A stretch of 20,639 bases of DNA from Rhodospirillales bacterium (GTDB lineage Bacteria > Pseudomonadota > Alphaproteobacteria > Rhodospirillales > JADHTD01): assembly GCA_016776525.1 (NCBI GenBank), contig JADHTD010000013.1, positions 1 through 20,639 on the forward strand, given 5' to 3'. The notes below the pieces were generated by a model that saw nothing but the letters and a program-made list of their open reading frames with translations, made no database searches and was not told the origin of the DNA. A program made the position numbers and the translations under genes. Shown here in pieces: positions 1 to 5,650 of the stretch (its first letter is position 1; each line of letters starts with the position of its first letter).

Positions 1-754
1 GGCCTGGCGTCGAACTGCGCGATACTTGGACGGAGACGCTGCATTCCGGGAACAGGCCGTAGATCATGAAGCGGTTGCCAACTTCCAGGATGTCCTCGCC
101 GCGGAAATCGCAAACGGCGACGGTGCCGTCCTGGGTGGTGCACCGGTTGATCTGGTGTTCGGCTTTTTCCGAACGGAATTGATAGAACAACAGCCGTTCT
201 TCGACATCCGGCAACTGCAGGATTTCTTCGATGGGGTGATGGCGGACATAGGTCATCATGTCCTTCATCAGCTGGTCGTGGGGGATGGCGAATTCGTCCT
301 CGAAGCGGGACATGCCGGTGCGCGGGTCGAGCAGGAAATAAAGCAGGGTCCATTTTTCAGGGGCCAGGATGTCTTCGATCGAATACTGGGCCGACTGGGC
401 ATGATCGACGACGTCCAGAAGCTCCTCGGAAATTTCCGGGAATCCTTCTTTTTCGCCGTAATAGGAGAAAACAACGCGGGCCACGCTCGGCGCCGTCGGA
501 TCGATGATCAGGTTGTCCTTGTCGCCGACCCGTTCCTGTTCGCTGACATGCCGGTTGAAACAGAGGTGGGCGGCCTCGACATAGGGAAGACTCGTGGTTA
601 TGTCGTTTTCACCGATGGCGACCCGTCCCGCCTGAACGTCGCCGGGATCGGCGAACATAATATCGCCGATCAGTCCCTTTTCGACCAGCAATCCCCCGGA
701 CACGACACCATCGAAATCGGCGCGGGTTACGAGCCGGTATTTTTGATCTGACAT
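1..754 (-). CDS. DHH-family exopolyphosphatase-like protein, catalytic motif degenerate, 3' end cut by window
   Basis: Reading the minus strand from an ATG at 754 gives 251 residues with no stop before the window edge, so the C-terminus is missing. A purine-rich site (GAGGAAG) sits just upstream of the start. The N-terminus carries an Asp-Phe-Asp-Gly block (residues 13-16) resembling motif I of DHH phosphoesterases, and the order of conserved blocks matches the alphaproteobacterial proteins annotated as exopolyphosphatase, as I remember them. Where that family has Phe-Asp-His-His, this protein has Phe-Asn-Arg-His (66-69). Where relatives have Asp-Lys-Ala-Asp-Ser-Ala, it has Asp-His-Ala-Gln-Ser-Ala (117-122). 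Two metal ligands therefore look lost, and phosphoesterase activity is doubtful. It may be a regulatory or binding paralogue. A 241-aa plus-strand open frame over the same stretch is a shadow. Family placement fairly sure; function unknown. Confidence 0.72.
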   Translation of the reverse strand, partial: MSDQKYRLVTRADFDGVVSGGLLVEKGLIGDIMFADPGDVQAGRVAIGENDITTSLPYVEAAHLCFNRHVSEQERVGDKDNLIIDPTAPSVARVVFSYYGEKEGFPEISEELLDVVDHAQSAQYSIEDILAPEKWTLLYFLLDPRTGMSRFEDEFAIPHDQLMKDMMTYVRHHPIEEILQLPDVEERLLFYQFRSEKAEHQINRCTTQDGTVAVCDFRGEDILEVGNRFMIYGLFPECSVSVQVSRSSTPG

Positions 755-784
755 AGCTTCCTCGAACTCGCCTTTATTATTGTT

Positions 785-803
785 GAAGGGGAAAATACCC
801 TTC
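785..803. promoter_or_regulatory. Inverted repeat, possible operator, in the divergent spacer
   Basis: GAAGGG (785-790) and CCCTTC (798-803) form a perfect 6-base inverted repeat with a 7-base AT-rich spacer. It lies 31 bases upstream of the minus-strand DHH-like gene and 108 bases before the plus-strand gene at 912. There is no T-tract, so a terminator is unlikely. An operator is an inference from position only. Confidence 0.25.
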
Positions 804-822
804 GCCACAGGCCCTGCCAAAA

Positions 823-842
823 TGTCAGAATGCGTCCTGACA
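823..842. promoter_or_regulatory. 20-base dyad TGTCAG-N8-CTGACA, possible operator
   Basis: TGTCAG (823-828) and CTGACA (837-842) are exact reverse complements separated by 8 bases, the geometry of a dimeric regulator site. The dyad is in the spacer between two divergent genes (start codons at 754 and 912). A TATTAT at 864-869 is 21 bases downstream of CTGACA, too far for an ordinary sigma70 pair. No regulator is identifiable from the window. Confidence 0.3.
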
Positions 843-911
843 CATAAGCCCGTAGGAGAAATGTATTATCTTCCGGGGCCATTACAAGCAAAGAGAAGGA
901 GTTAAGGGCAG

Positions 912-1346
912 ATGCAGGGCCTTTTTGCCGATATTCCGGCTCTGATCTATGGCGATCTCTATCATTTATTGCCGCCGGAGGCCCAAGCCGCCCTGATTGC
1001 GGCGGGCGACGCCCTGGAAGAAGGGCGTCTCAACGACGGCGCTTCGTCGGCCCTTGAAGCAACGGATAGGGTCTTGCGGCGTTTATACCGCTGCCGGACG
1101 GGTGAGGACGCCCCCGAAGACCGGGACCGGATATTGGCTGTGCTGGAAGCCCGCCCGGCTGCGCCGGTGGAGATGCTGCACCGGTTGCGGCTCGTCTTCG
1201 GGCAGTTTCCGGACCCGGCCCTTGAAGCCGCAGAGGATTATACGCCGGACATGGCGCATTACCTGATGGTCTCTGTGATCGATCTGTGTGAACGCATGGT
1301 CACCGAACCCGATTACCAGCCGCCGGTGCCGGAAAAACCCAATTGA
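912..1346 (+). CDS. Hypothetical protein, 144 aa, helical, unknown function
   Basis: The ATG at 912 follows an AAGGAG site about ten bases upstream, and the frame runs uninterrupted to TGA. I do not recognise the family. The product is acidic, predicted cytosolic (no signal peptide or membrane segment) and reads as mostly alpha-helical. A central Glu-Ala-Thr-Asp-Arg-Val-Leu-Arg-Arg-Leu-Tyr stretch (about 49-59) and a C-terminal Val-Ile-Asp-Leu-Cys-Glu-Arg stretch (about 120-128) vaguely resemble four-helix HEPN/DUF4145-like folds. The Arg-x4-His RNase motif of active HEPN toxins is absent. It is 55 bases upstream of the RidA-family gene on the same strand and may be cotranscribed with it. A second open frame inside it (997-1266) is an overlap artefact. 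Confidence 0.6.
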   Translation: MQGLFADIPALIYGDLYHLLPPEAQAALIAAGDALEEGRLNDGASSALEATDRVLRRLYRCRTGEDAPEDRDRILAVLEARPAAPVEMLHRLRLVFGQFPDPALEAAEDYTPDMAHYLMVSVIDLCERMVTEPDYQPPVPEKPN

Positions 1347-1401
1347 GGGCCGGGCCTCAATGGCCCATTATGGATCACAACATTACGAGGAGGAACCCAT
1401 C

Positions 1402-1800
1402 ATGAGTATCGAACGCATAAACCCGGACGGCATGTATAAGCCGAACCGCAATATCTATTCCCAGGTGGTAAAGGCCACCGGCGGCACCCAGGTGCATGTG
1501 GCTGGCACCGTGCCGTTTGACGAAAACAACCAGTCGGTGGGCCTCGGCGATATGAAGGCGCAGGTCCAGAAAATCCTCGAAAACATAGAGGTTTCCCTGA
1601 ATGCCGCCGGGGCGACACGCCGTGACGTGGTCCGCATCAATGTTTTCACCGTCGATGTAGAGGCCTACGTAAACGAGGGCGTTCAGGAAGTCATCGCCTT
1701 TTTCGACGGCCACAAACCGGTCTCGACGACGGTGCAGGTGCCGCGTCTGGTGGTCGAAGACTGGCTGGTTGAAATCGAGGCGACGGCGGTTATAGATTAG
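1402..1800 (+). CDS. RidA (YjgF/YER057c/UK114) family protein lacking the catalytic arginine
   Basis: The 132-residue product matches the length and fold pattern of the RidA family, which as trimers hydrolyse reactive enamine/imine intermediates. The ATG at 1402 is chosen because a strong AGGAGG (1388-1393) precedes it; the open frame extends back to 1288, but that extension lies inside the upstream gene. Family blocks visible are the His-Val-Ala-Gly-Thr-Val strand, the Asn-Ile-Glu-x-Ser-Leu-x-Ala-Ala-Gly helix, and the C-terminal Leu-Val-Glu-Ile-Glu-Ala-Thr-Ala strand. In RidA the deaminase arginine lies in a Pro-Ala-Arg-Ser segment just before that strand; here the segment reads Pro-Val-Ser-Thr-Thr-Val, so the arginine is a serine. 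This suggests one of the Rid subfamilies without imine deaminase activity. Family certain; substrate unknown. Confidence 0.88.
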   Translation: MSIERINPDGMYKPNRNIYSQVVKATGGTQVHVAGTVPFDENNQSVGLGDMKAQVQKILENIEVSLNAAGATRRDVVRINVFTVDVEAYVNEGVQEVIAFFDGHKPVSTTVQVPRLVVEDWLVEIEATAVID

Positions 1801-1873
1801 GCAGGCGGTCCTCTGACGTCTGACGGCTTCAAACCAAGCCGGTTTCGGCGTACAGTATCGGCAGGGAGTTGAT

Positions 1874-3160
1874 GTGAAGGACTATTTGTTGAAATCGATA
1901 TGTTTTTGTTTGCTGGGGCTGTTGCTGGCCGCCTGCCAGCCGGCGGTGCAGTACGCCAAGGTCAAACCGGTAACGCTATCCCGGGGCCTGGCGCAGACCG
2001 TCGATGTCCATGCCGCCGGTGACTGGCGCGATACCGGGGTGCGCATCAAGCCCGGTGAAAGCTATGAGATCACCGCCAAAGGCATCTGGAGCATGGGCGG
2101 CATCTGCGGCAATGCCGATGCCGACGGCACCGGCACCTCCGGCCTGTGCACCATCATTTCCGATCCCTGGGGTATCAGCGCCCGGGTTTCCAGCCTTGTC
2201 GGGCGTATCGGTTCATCGGGCAGGCCGTTCGGCGTCGGCCGTTTCAAGACCCTGAAAGGCAATCAGGAAGGCATTCTCTACCTGCGGGCGTATGACGACC
2301 TGATCGGCGATAATTCCGGTTCCATGACGGTGACTATCAAGCGCCAGGGCGCGCCGGTGCAGCAGGCGGCGGCACCGCCCCCGCCGCCGGCTCCTGTTGC
2401 CGCACCCGCTTATAAACCGGTGACCGTACCCAAGTCCGGCTCCCTGCCACCGTTGCAACCGGCCGTTCAGGGCGGCAAGCGCGTCGCCCTGGTCATCGGC
2501 AATTCCCGCTACCGCATGGCTCCCCTGGCCAACCCGGCCAATGATGCCCGGCTGATCGCCGCCACCCTGCGCAGCGTCGGTTTCGATGTGCTGGAACACC
2601 TGGACGCCGACCAGAAACAGATGAAGCGTGCCGTCAACGCCTTCGGCGATAAACTGGAGGCGGCCGGCAGGGATGCCGTCGGGCTTTTCTATTATGCCGG
2701 TCACGGCGTACAGGTGGGCGGGCGCAATTACCTGTTGCCGCTTGGCTCGGATATTCAGCGGGAAAAAGACGTCGATGTGGAAGGGGTCGCCGCCGACAGC
2801 GTTCTGGGCGCCATGGCCTTTGCCGGGAACCGGCTGAATTTCATGGTTCTGGATGCCTGCCGCAACAATCCCTTCAAGCGCAGCTTCCGGTCCGCTGTGC
2901 GCGGACTGGCCCGCATGGATGCGCCGCGGGGCACGCTGATCGCCTACGCCACCGGACCCGGCGATGTCGCCGCCGACGGCAGCGGCACCAACAGCCCCTA
3001 TTCGGAATCCCTGTCCCGCGCCCTGGTCGAAAAGGGGGTGTCGGTGGAGCGCATGTTCCGCCAGGTGCGCAACGCCGTCATGCAGACCACCAACAATAAA
3101 CAGGTGCCGTGGGAAGCCTCGTCACTGACCGGCGGTGACTTCTTTTTTAATCCGAATTAA
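1874..3160 (+). CDS. Lipoprotein with PA-IL/LecA-like lectin domain and C14 caspase-like peptidase domain
   Basis: The start is a GTG at 1874, preceded by a GGGAG site. An N-terminal lipobox (Leu-Leu-Ala-Ala-Cys, Cys21) predicts an envelope lipoprotein. Residues about 43-158 resemble the PA-IL/LecA galactose-lectin fold as found fused to peptidases: a 'Trp-x-Asp-Thr-Gly-Val' opening, 'Leu-Val-Gly-Arg-Ile-Gly', and the 'Leu-Arg-Ala-Tyr-Asp-Asp-Leu...Asp-Asn-Ser-Gly-Ser' Ca/sugar loop. A Pro/Ala linker (about 160-200) joins it to a caspase domain beginning Arg-Val-Ala-Leu-Val-Ile-Gly-Asn near 203. The catalytic dyad is intact: His277 in Tyr-Tyr-Ala-Gly-His-Gly and Cys329 in Asp-Ala-Cys-Arg-Asn-Asn-Pro. 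Metacaspase-type enzymes usually cut after Arg/Lys; the substrate here is unknown. It appears to be a single-gene unit downstream of the RidA-family gene. Confidence 0.88.
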   Translation: MKDYLLKSICFCLLGLLLAACQPAVQYAKVKPVTLSRGLAQTVDVHAAGDWRDTGVRIKPGESYEITAKGIWSMGGICGNADADGTGTSGLCTIISDPWGISARVSSLVGRIGSSGRPFGVGRFKTLKGNQEGILYLRAYDDLIGDNSGSMTVTIKRQGAPVQQAAAPPPPPAPVAAPAYKPVTVPKSGSLPPLQPAVQGGKRVALVIGNSRYRMAPLANPANDARLIAATLRSVGFDVLEHLDADQKQMKRAVNAFGDKLEAAGRDAVGLFYYAGHGVQVGGRNYLLPLGSDIQREKDVDVEGVAADSVLGAMAFAGNRLNFMVLDACRNNPFKRSFRSAVRGLARMDAPRGTLIAYATGPGDVAADGSGTNSPYSESLSRALVEKGVSVERMFRQVRNAVMQTTNNKQVPWEASSLTGGDFFFNPN

Positions 3161-3229
3161 TTTTGGGGAGCTTGACCCCATCCCAACCGCGCCCGATAAG
3201 GGTTTATTCCCTGTGCAACCTGTAAACGG

Positions 3230-3235
3230 TATACT
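3230..3235 (+). promoter_or_regulatory. -10-like TATACT close to the start of the small secreted protein gene
   Basis: TATACT matches the sigma70 -10 consensus at five of six bases and ends only five bases before the ATG at 3241. No convincing -35 is seen 16-18 bases upstream. If it is used, the transcript would begin near 3241, giving a leaderless message or favouring the downstream ATG at 3250, which has GGGG ten bases before it. Confidence 0.3.
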
Positions 3236-3240
3236 GGGGC

Positions 3241-3555
3241 ATGCTTAAAATGGCCCATCTTCCAGTCGCTGTTTCAATCCTATCTTTGGGCCTGCTGGCG
3301 ACGGCTCCGGCCCTGGCCAAGTCCGAATGCACCTGTCAGTTTTTCGGTAAGCATTACAAATTGGGCACCCAGGTCTGTTTCAAGTCGTGGAAGGGCATGC
3401 GGCTGGCCACCTGCGGCATGGAACTCAACAATACCAGTTGGAAGATCAGCGATACCCCCTGCGGCCCGACAGCAGGCATTGTCAAGGATACCGGCCAAGT
3501 CCGGGTGAAAGTGCTGGATGATCTCCTGCACAAGGCTCAACTGGCCGACCGGTAG
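3241..3555 (+). CDS. Small secreted cysteine-rich protein, 104 aa, unknown function
   Basis: An N-terminal signal peptide is clear: a hydrophobic stretch ending Thr-Ala-Pro-Ala-Leu-Ala, with cleavage predicted after residue 26. The mature protein is about 78 residues with five cysteines (30, 32, 46, 58, 74), including a Cys-Thr-Cys pair, and would become oxidised in the periplasm. A 'Leu-Ala-Thr-Cys-Gly-Met-Glu-Leu-Asn-Asn-Thr-Ser-Trp' block recalls small uncharacterised secreted proteins of Rhizobiales and relatives, but I cannot name a family. Two starts are possible: the ATG at 3241 (nothing usable as a ribosome site) and the ATG at 3250 (GGGG ten bases upstream). Either leaves an intact signal peptide. 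It converges on the next gene with 30 bases between the stops. Confidence 0.72.
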   Translation: MLKMAHLPVAVSILSLGLLATAPALAKSECTCQFFGKHYKLGTQVCFKSWKGMRLATCGMELNNTSWKISDTPCGPTAGIVKDTGQVRVKVLDDLLHKAQLADR

Positions 3556-3585
3556 TCGTCCGCAAAAAAAATCCTACCCTAACGG

Positions 3586-4200
3586 TCAGTTCACAAAGCG
3601 GGCTTTCGGACCGTCGCCGCCGTCGCCGCACTCGGGGATGTGCTTGTCGCCCGGGTTGACGAACTTATCGCCCCGGTAAATCAATAACAGGAAGCCGATG
3701 GCGTCCGGTGTCGGATAGGCCCGGGCCTCGGCCCCCGACCAGATGTCGAAATACCCCTTCGGCCCGGTGAAGCGGCGGATTTCATAGGCCATGTCGTGGG
3801 GGCCTTCGAGGCGCCGGGCCCGCATGCGGCCGACCCAGCCGACCCCTTCCAGGGCTTCCGCCGAGACCCGGATGATGCGCAGGCCCTGTTGCCGGGCCAG
3901 GGCCTTCAGGCCGGAAATCAGATTGGCCTCGGTGGCGGTGGCGGGAGGCGCGGCCATCTCCGTACAGGTGGCGATAAAGCGGTGCTGGATCCCGAGGCGC
4001 ACGAGGCCGGCCTCGGCAATGGAGAGCGCCCCGTTGGCCGAGGGCTCGGTGCGCATCACCGGCTTTTGCATGAAAAAGATGCCGTAGTCACAGGCCGCCC
4101 GCCGGAACAGGCCGTCGTTGTAGGCGGCCTGGACAGGCTGTATGGCCGTCGGCATCAGGGCCGCCAGCAGGAAAACGATTATGGTCAGTCGTTTGAGCAT
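3586..4200 (-). CDS. Secreted hypothetical protein, 204 aa
   Basis: The ATG at 4200 follows GAGG closely. Residues 1-25 form a signal peptide (Lys-Arg, hydrophobic core, Gln-Pro-Val-Gln-Ala), so the mature protein should be periplasmic or secreted. The mature part has three cysteines (in Ala-Ala-Cys-Asp-Tyr, Ala-Thr-Cys-Thr-Glu and Pro-Glu-Cys-Gly-Asp). It has no transmembrane helix or motif I recognise. The C-terminus is Gly/Asp-rich. The competing plus-strand frame over 3796-4383 lacks a ribosome site and reads as low-complexity Gly/Arg/His, typical of an antisense shadow, so this strand is preferred. Function unknown. It is convergent with the small Cys-rich secreted gene, so the two are not one operon. 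Confidence 0.65.
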   Translation of the reverse strand: MLKRLTIIVFLLAALMPTAIQPVQAAYNDGLFRRAACDYGIFFMQKPVMRTEPSANGALSIAEAGLVRLGIQHRFIATCTEMAAPPATATEANLISGLKALARQQGLRIIRVSAEALEGVGWVGRMRARRLEGPHDMAYEIRRFTGPKGYFDIWSGAEARAYPTPDAIGFLLLIYRGDKFVNPGDKHIPECGDGGDGPKARFVN

Positions 4201-4297
4201 GATCCTCGTTCAGGATGCTCTCATAAAGGCCAACAACCAGCCATGCTTTTGGTCAAACCAACGCGAAGTTATGCAGACCAAGTAAATTCAATATTTT

Positions 4298-4313
4298 CCA
4301 TAAAAATCTATGG
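4298..4313. promoter_or_regulatory. Short inverted repeat in an AT-rich upstream region
   Basis: CCATA and TATGG are exact reverse complements around a 6-base AAAATC centre. They lie 30 bases before the first possible start of the SpoIIAA-like gene. The surrounding 4240-4343 stretch is markedly AT-rich for this genome and probably holds the promoter, but no clear -35/-10 pair can be assigned. Confidence 0.2.
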
Positions 4314-4343
4314 CTGGAATGCACATCATTATATTATTGATCA

Positions 4344-4805
4344 ATGGAATCTGAATATTCGGGGGCTTTTACCGTGCCGATGACGATATCAAGGACCGAT
4401 GGCACGCACGGTTTAATCGTGACCGGCACCGGTATCGTTACCATCCAGGATTTCAATCAAACTGCCGAACAGATTTATCCGGTCGACTCTTCACTGGGGG
4501 AGTGCTGGTATCAACTCATTGATTTCATGCAGGTTGAAGCCCTCCACTTGGATAGCCAAGGGGTTCGACACTTATCCGCCCTGAATTCCAGGGCTTTTAA
4601 AATCAACCCGTATTTCCTGATTGCCATCGCCGGCCGGAAAGACCTGATATTCGGTATGTCCAGGATGTGGCAGGCTTTTCTGGAAAAAGACTATTGGGAA
4701 ACGAAAGTATTCCGGGATAGCGAAAAAGCGAAATCCTGGCTGAAGAATGGCGTGAGAAACAAGTTCAACCAAGAGATTACGTTTGAGGAAACACCCCCGG
4801 CCTGA
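4344..4805 (+). CDS. SpoIIAA-like (STAS/SEC14-type) domain protein
   Basis: A single small domain fills the protein. The pattern is a 'Gly-Leu-Ile-Val-Thr-Gly-Thr-Gly' beta strand near residue 23, then Gln-Val-Glu-Ala-Leu-His-Leu-Asp at the position where anti-anti-sigma-like folds have their phosphorylation loop. It ends with 'Phe-Gly-Met-Ser-Arg-Met-Trp-Gln-Ala-Phe' and a C-terminal Lys-Val-Phe-Arg-Asp-Ser-Glu-Lys-Ala-Lys-Ser-Trp-Leu helix, which is typical of SpoIIAA-like/DUF3478 proteins. These proteins are usually of unknown function, sometimes lipid- or partner-binding. The ATG at 4344 has no good ribosome site; the in-frame ATG at 4380, with GGGG about 15 bases before it, is an alternative that loses 12 residues. 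Base composition is AT-richer than the neighbours, suggesting later acquisition. It converges on the ankyrin gene. Confidence 0.68.
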   Translation: MESEYSGAFTVPMTISRTDGTHGLIVTGTGIVTIQDFNQTAEQIYPVDSSLGECWYQLIDFMQVEALHLDSQGVRHLSALNSRAFKINPYFLIAIAGRKDLIFGMSRMWQAFLEKDYWETKVFRDSEKAKSWLKNGVRNKFNQEITFEETPPA

Positions 4806-4820
4806 CACCATCACTCTTTC

Positions 4821-4858
4821 AGGGTTTGGCCCCGGCTTTAGGGTTTGGCTCCGGCCGC
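4821..4858. repeat. Tandem 19-base duplication spanning the ankyrin-gene stop codon
   Basis: Two consecutive 19-base units begin at 4821 and 4840. Each starts AGGGTTTGGC and then has (C/T)CCGGC; they differ at about two positions. The right-hand unit contains the last codons and stop of the ankyrin gene (minus strand). The left-hand one is the extra copy, lying just beyond the stop in the 32-base gap between convergent genes. Confidence 0.75.
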
Positions 4859-5536
4859 CTCCAGGATTTCGATGATCTGCTTATAGCCGTGGCGGCGGGC
4901 CAGGCTGAGCGGCCGCACGCCGTGGCCGTCGGCCAGGTTGACGTCGGCCCCGGCCCCGACCAGGGCCCTGACGCAGGCCTGATGGCGGGGGCCGCCGTTG
5001 CCCAGGACGATGGCTTCGATCAGCGCCGTCCAGTTGAGGTTGTTGATGTGATCCAGCGCCGCGCCGGCTTTGATGAGGGCCCGCACCACGCCGTCGTGGC
5101 CCAGGTGCGCCGTGGCGATCAGCGCCGAGCCGTCATAGGGGCTGGTGATCAGTTTGGCGTCGGCGCCATGGTAGAGAGCAAGAGCGACCATGGCTTCATC
5201 ATCCAACACCCCCGATATGGTCAGCACGTCGTAGCGGTCATGGTCCAGGGCATTGAGGTCGGCGCCAGCTTTGACCAAAAGGATTGCCGCTTCCAGGTCT
5301 CGGCGGTGGGCGGCAACCATCAACGGTGTGCGGCCATTGCCGTCGCGGCTGTTGAGGTCAACTCCTGAACGGATCAGCCGTTCGATTTCTGCAGCGTTCC
5401 CTTTGACGACGGCGGCATGCAGGCCGGTATAAGCCGTCACTTCGCCGGGGCTGGGCGCTGTTTGCGCCAATGAAGGAGCGGCAATAGAAAGACTCAACAG
5501 GGTTACCATCAGGAGCCGCAGGCAAGTCCGGATCAT
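4838..5536 (-). CDS. Exported ankyrin-repeat protein
   Basis: The 232-residue product starts at ATG 5536, behind a GAGGT site. Residues 1-24 form a signal peptide ending Ala-Pro-Ser-Leu-Ala, so the protein should act in the periplasm. From about residue 37 to the end there are about six ankyrin repeats of roughly 33 residues. The recurring signature is Thr-Pro-Leu/Thr-Ala-Leu followed by Leu-hydrophobic-x-Ala-Gly-Ala-Asp-Val/Leu-Asn; examples are Ala-Gly-Ala-Asp-Leu-Asn near 91 and Ala-Gly-Ala-Asp-Val-Asn near 197. Ankyrin stacks bind protein partners; the partner is not evident here. It lies downstream of the diguanylate cyclase on the same strand with a 113-base gap, so readthrough is possible. 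No catalytic domain is present. Confidence 0.87.
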   Translation of the reverse strand: MIRTCLRLLMVTLLSLSIAAPSLAQTAPSPGEVTAYTGLHAAVVKGNAAEIERLIRSGVDLNSRDGNGRTPLMVAAHRRDLEAAILLVKAGADLNALDHDRYDVLTISGVLDDEAMVALALYHGADAKLITSPYDGSALIATAHLGHDGVVRALIKAGAALDHINNLNWTALIEAIVLGNGGPRHQACVRALVGAGADVNLADGHGVRPLSLARRHGYKQIIEILEAAGAKP

Positions 5537-5621
5537 CTCGGAACCTCTTTTGAATTCGATGATGCTCCTTCATAGCACCGAATGCCCGGCGCCGGGGATC
5601 AAGGGTGCGTGATCGGAGTTT

Positions 5622-5650
5622 AGGGCAGGCGGCCACCGGGGGGCTGCCCT
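5622..5650 (-). terminator. Possible hairpin terminator after the diguanylate cyclase gene
   Basis: AGGGCAG (5622-5628) and CTGCCCT (5644-5650) are perfect 7-base inverted repeats around a 15-base loop, starting at the stop codon of the diguanylate cyclase gene. No U-run follows on the minus strand (it continues TAAACTCC), so this is a weak intrinsic terminator at best. A second self-complementary block, CCCGGCGCCGGG, lies at 5585-5596. Confidence 0.3.

Noticed and set aside
26..751. Long 241-aa open frame on the plus strand
   Set aside because: It lies antisense to the DHH-like protein, whose minus-strand translation shows recognisable family blocks and a ribosome site; the plus-strand product resembles no protein and is a GC-rich shadow.
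837..869. CTGACA and TATTAT as a sigma70 promoter
   Set aside because: The spacing is 21 bases, well outside 16-18.
822..905. 27-codon upstream frame ending six bases before the gene at 912, with an in-frame inner ATG at 861 behind AGGAG
   Set aside because: No ribosome site for the outer start, and only two bases between AGGAG and the inner ATG; the encoded peptides have no leader-peptide features such as runs of a regulatory amino acid.
1288..1401. N-terminal extension of the RidA-family protein back to 1288
   Set aside because: It overlaps the upstream gene, adds 38 residues absent from the family, and the strong AGGAGG supports the ATG at 1402.
3796..4383. 195-aa plus-strand open frame
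   Set aside because: Low-complexity Gly/Arg/His product without ribosome site; the minus-strand frame encodes a clear signal peptide.
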